This document shows, one piece after another, positions 61,596 through 64,000 of a DNA stretch of 64,000 bases. The stretch's first letter is position 1, and every line of letters begins with the position of its first letter. The stretch spans positions 147,359-211,358 of the forward strand of contig NZ_JNUP01000065.1 in NCBI RefSeq assembly GCF_000758165.1, given 5' to 3'. Made by a program: the position numbers and the translations under genes. The notes under the pieces are model-generated. The model was not told where the DNA came from. It did no database searches and was given only the letters and a program-made list of their open reading frames with translations. The stretch comes from Spirochaeta lutea (GTDB taxonomy: Bacteria; Spirochaetota; Spirochaetia; DSM-27196; Salinispiraceae).

Positions 61596-62504
61596 GTGAG
61601 CGAATTAATGCAACACCTGGTAAACGGATTGACCCTGGGAGGGATTTACGCCCTGATTGCCCTGGGCTATACCATGGTGTATGGAATTCTGAAGTTTATA
61701 AACTTTGCCCACGGGGAAATACTCATGATGGGTACCTACGCCGGGCTTTTTACCTATAACCTGCTACGTACCGGGCTTCAAGGACCGGCTCTGGTGGGGG
61801 TGTTTTTTGTGAGTGTCCTGGTGGCTATGGTAGCCGGGGGCACCCTGGGGGTTGTGGTCGAACGGATTGCCTACCGGCCCCTGCGGCGGGCTCCGCGTCT
61901 GGCGCCCCTGTTGAGCGCCATCGGGGTGTCTATTATTTTGATGAACCTCGCGGGGTTCGTGTTCGGTACCAAATCCCTTAAATATGAGTATCCCTTCAGC
62001 AATAAGCCCTTTGTTGTGGGCGGGGTTTCGATTACCCCCAATCAGCTGCTGATTCTGGGTGTTTCGGTGGTGATGATGGTGCTGCTGAAGCTCTTCATCG
62101 ACCGTACCCGCATGGGACGGGCAATGCGGGCAACCAGTTTGGATCAGGATGTGGCCCGGCTGATGGGGGTGAGTGTGGATACCATCATCAGCCTGACCTT
62201 TGCTATCGGTTCAGCCCTGGCTGCGGTGGCGGGGGTACTTATTGCCCTGGAATTCAAGGTGTATCCGACCATGGGAACCATGGCCGGGCTTAAGGCCTTC
62301 GTCGCAGCCGTTGTGGGAGGAATCGGGAATATTTCCGGTGCCATGATCGGCGGGGTGCTCCTGGGGATTCTTGAGACCTTCGGGGTGGCGGTGCTGGGTA
62401 TTCCCGTGGGCTTAAAGGATACCATTGCCTTTACGGTGCTGATCATCATTCTTTTGGTGAAGCCTGCGGGTATCTTGGGTAAGGCAATTCGGGAGAAGGT
62501 GTAA
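61596..62504 (+). CDS. livH: branched-chain amino acid ABC permease LivH
   Basis: 302 residues, about eight membrane helices. The LivH pattern is clear: LVNGLTLGGIYALIALGYTM, VYGILKFINFAHGEILMMGT, RAMRATSLDQDVARLMGV (coupling loop to the ATPase) and GNISGAMIGGVLLGILETFG. GTG 61596 has GGGAG 7 nt upstream; the ATG at 61608 is an alternative. First gene of livHMG, 2 bp before livM. Confidence 0.93.
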   Translation: MSELMQHLVNGLTLGGIYALIALGYTMVYGILKFINFAHGEILMMGTYAGLFTYNLLRTGLQGPALVGVFFVSVLVAMVAGGTLGVVVERIAYRPLRRAPRLAPLLSAIGVSIILMNLAGFVFGTKSLKYEYPFSNKPFVVGGVSITPNQLLILGVSVVMMVLLKLFIDRTRMGRAMRATSLDQDVARLMGVSVDTIISLTFAIGSALAAVAGVLIALEFKVYPTMGTMAGLKAFVAAVVGGIGNISGAMIGGVLLGILETFGVAVLGIPVGLKDTIAFTVLIIILLVKPAGILGKAIREKV

Positions 62505-62506
62505 CT

Positions 62507-63529
62507 ATGATTAATTTTGTTTTACTGCTCCTGGTATATATGGGGATTTATTCGATTCTGGCCCTGAGCCAGAACCTGATTACCGGGTTCGGGGGAATGC
62601 TCAGTCTTGCCCATGCTGCGTTTTTTGCCATTGGCAGCTACACCACGGCAATCATGATGCATTCTGCGGCCCAGGCCGGGGCAGGGTTTGATCTGATCTG
62701 GGCGTTTATGTTGTCGGCCCTGTTGAGCGGTTTGCTGGGGGTGCTCATCGGACTGCCGACCCTGCGGCTCCGGGGGGATTATCTGGCCATTGCGACCCTG
62801 GGATTCGGGGAGATTACCCGGAATGTGATCCTGAACTGGGATTCCCTGACCAGGGGGCCCATGGGGTTCAGCGGGTTGGCTGCCCCGAAAATTTTGGGGT
62901 TGCAGCTGGATCCGACCAATAAGTGGGGTTATGTGATCATGACCTGGCTGGTGGTGGCCCTGGTGTTCCTCCTGCTCCGGCGATTGACCAGGAGCAGGAT
63001 CGGCAGGGCTCTGGATGCGGTCCGGGAGGATGAGATCGCCGCCTGGTCCATGGGGATAAATATTACCCAATACAAGGTGGGGGCCTTCATTGTAGGGGCC
63101 CTGGTGGCTGGGTTCGCCGGAACCCTGTGGACGGCCTACAACCAGTCTGTATCGCCGAATAGTTTTGATTTTCTTCTGTCTGTGAATGTTTTATGTATGG
63201 TGGTTCTGGGAGGTCTGGGGAATCACTGGGGTTCCATCCTCGGTGCGGTTCTCCTGGTGCTGGTGGCGGAGCTGCCACGGTTATTGGGGCTTTCCAGCAT
63301 CCTGCCCCCCCAGGTGCGGCAGATTCTCTTCGGTGTTGTACTGGTGTCTATGATGATTTTCCGGCCCCAGGGGATTATTGTCCGGCGGAGACCGGCGTTA
63401 CCCGGCCGGAGGGCCGGGGGCGGCGGATCTAGTGGAGGGCCTGGCGGCGGGTCCGGAGGACGGGCCGGCAGCAGTCCCGGACAGGGCATAGGGGATGCGG
63501 CGGTGGATGTTTCCGGGGGTGATGCATGA
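62507..63529 (+). CDS. livM: branched-chain amino acid ABC permease LivM, with Gly-rich tail
   Basis: 340 residues. LivM motifs: NLITGFGGMLSLAHAAFFAI, LPTLRLRGDYLAIATLGFGE, RIGRALDAVREDEIAAWSMG (coupling loop) and GGLGNHWGSILGAVLLVLVA. After the last helix come ~48 residues of Gly/Arg/Ser-rich low complexity (GRRAGGGGSSGGPGGGSGGR), absent from normal LivM and probably cytoplasmic. The stop overlaps livG by 4 bp (ATGA). Confidence 0.93.
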   Translation: MINFVLLLLVYMGIYSILALSQNLITGFGGMLSLAHAAFFAIGSYTTAIMMHSAAQAGAGFDLIWAFMLSALLSGLLGVLIGLPTLRLRGDYLAIATLGFGEITRNVILNWDSLTRGPMGFSGLAAPKILGLQLDPTNKWGYVIMTWLVVALVFLLLRRLTRSRIGRALDAVREDEIAAWSMGINITQYKVGAFIVGALVAGFAGTLWTAYNQSVSPNSFDFLLSVNVLCMVVLGGLGNHWGSILGAVLLVLVAELPRLLGLSSILPPQVRQILFGVVLVSMMIFRPQGIIVRRRPALPGRRAGGGGSSGGPGGGSGGRAGSSPGQGIGDAAVDVSGGDA

Positions 63530-64000
63530 ATGTGCTGCTAGAGACGAAGGGCTTGACCCGCCGGTTTGGCGGGGTAGTTGCGGTGAATGAGGTGGATTTC
63601 ATGGTTCCACCCAATCTTATTTCCGGATTGATCGGTCCCAACGGTGCGGGGAAGACCACCCTGTTCAATACTATTACGGGTATGGATACGGCAACCTCGG
63701 GGGGCGTTACCCTTGAAGGTCGGGATATTACCAAGGCTCCGGCCCATGCAATTTCCCGGTGGGGTATCGGCCGTACCTTTCAAAATATCCGGCTGTTCAA
63801 GGAAATGACGGTGCTGGAGAATGTTCTGATCGGGCGGCATGGGAAGAACAGCCATATGGGAAGCTTCGGCAGCCGGTTTGTGCATGCCGTGGCGAGCTTT
63901 TTGATGATCCAAAAGGATGAGCAGGAGTTGCTTGAGGGTGCCTGGCGCTGGCTGGATTTTCTTAATCTTGGTGAATTCGCCCATAATCTGGCAAAAAACC
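63526..64000 (+). CDS. livG: branched-chain amino acid ABC ATPase LivG, partial
   Basis: The first 158 residues are in the window; the rest is cut off. TKGLTRRFGGVVAVNEVDF, Walker A LIGPNGAGKTTLFNTITGM, and GIGRTFQNIRLFKEMTVLEN with the Q-loop are canonical LivG. The signature and Walker B motifs lie beyond the end. livF would be expected next. Confidence 0.95.
   Translation, partial: MNVLLETKGLTRRFGGVVAVNEVDFMVPPNLISGLIGPNGAGKTTLFNTITGMDTATSGGVTLEGRDITKAPAHAISRWGIGRTFQNIRLFKEMTVLENVLIGRHGKNSHMGSFGSRFVHAVASFLMIQKDEQELLEGAWRWLDFLNLGEFAHNLAKN

Overview
This 64 kb window looks like chromosomal DNA of a free-living or halophilic spirochaete (Spirochaetota, probably Spirochaetaceae), of fairly high GC. 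The evidence is circumstantial: fused trpGD and trpCF genes, CheR/CheD next to a soluble methyl-accepting-type protein, a very large acidic membrane-anchored TPR protein like spirochaetal flagellar-collar proteins, a LolA-like carrier, many small lipoproteins and FecR and CBM48 envelope proteins. I could not run a similarity search, so all family names rest on motifs read by eye. I saw no transposase, prophage or CRISPR array.

Layout. 1-3.6 kb: LolA-like carrier (cut by the window edge), archaeal-type UMP kinase, TPR lipoprotein, small unknown. 3.7 kb: tRNA-Leu(CAA). 4.2-6.5 kb: TetR regulator with its own operator, then a MATE exporter. 6.6-13.9 kb: sugar and arginine metabolism (GH13 glucosidase, arginine deiminase, 2H phosphoesterase, GH13 amylase plus MalQ under a palindromic operator). 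14-23.4 kb: membrane protein, aminotransferase, enolase, ProS with a UPF0158-GNAT gene, acyltransferase, HAD phosphatase, CBM48 protein. 23.4-27.3 kb: the 1293-residue acidic TPR protein. 27.4-31.3 kb: IlvE, a highly expressed outer-membrane beta-barrel protein, a secreted unknown, SSB. 31.5-38.3 kb: complete trp operon (trpE-trpGD-trpCF-trpB-trpA) preceded by a leader peptide and attenuator, then trxA. 38.7-46.4 kb: envelope proteins, a DUF554 membrane protein, homoserine dehydrogenase, FecR protein. 46.4-51 kb: MCP-like protein, CheR, CheD, and an orphan MsmK/UgpC sugar-ABC ATPase. 51-55.1 kb: HemW, a flippase-like protein, the LivK binding protein. 55.2-60.4 kb: DUF4168 protein with a candidate structured RNA in its 5' leader, a 41-residue lipoprotein, a secreted protein with a two-component system, an epimerase. 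60.6-64 kb: CPBP protease and livHMG, cut by the window end.

Cross-cutting signals: (1) at about ten genes that lack a Shine-Dalgarno sequence, a sigma70-type -10 box lies only 6-9 nt upstream of the ATG, implying leaderless mRNAs; (2) a family of four ~100-bp intergenic elements with related ends; (3) trp attenuation with a Trp-codon leader peptide; (4) a compact nested RNA fold upstream of the DUF4168 gene; (5) low-complexity Gly/Pro/acidic insertions or tails in otherwise conserved enzymes and transporters.
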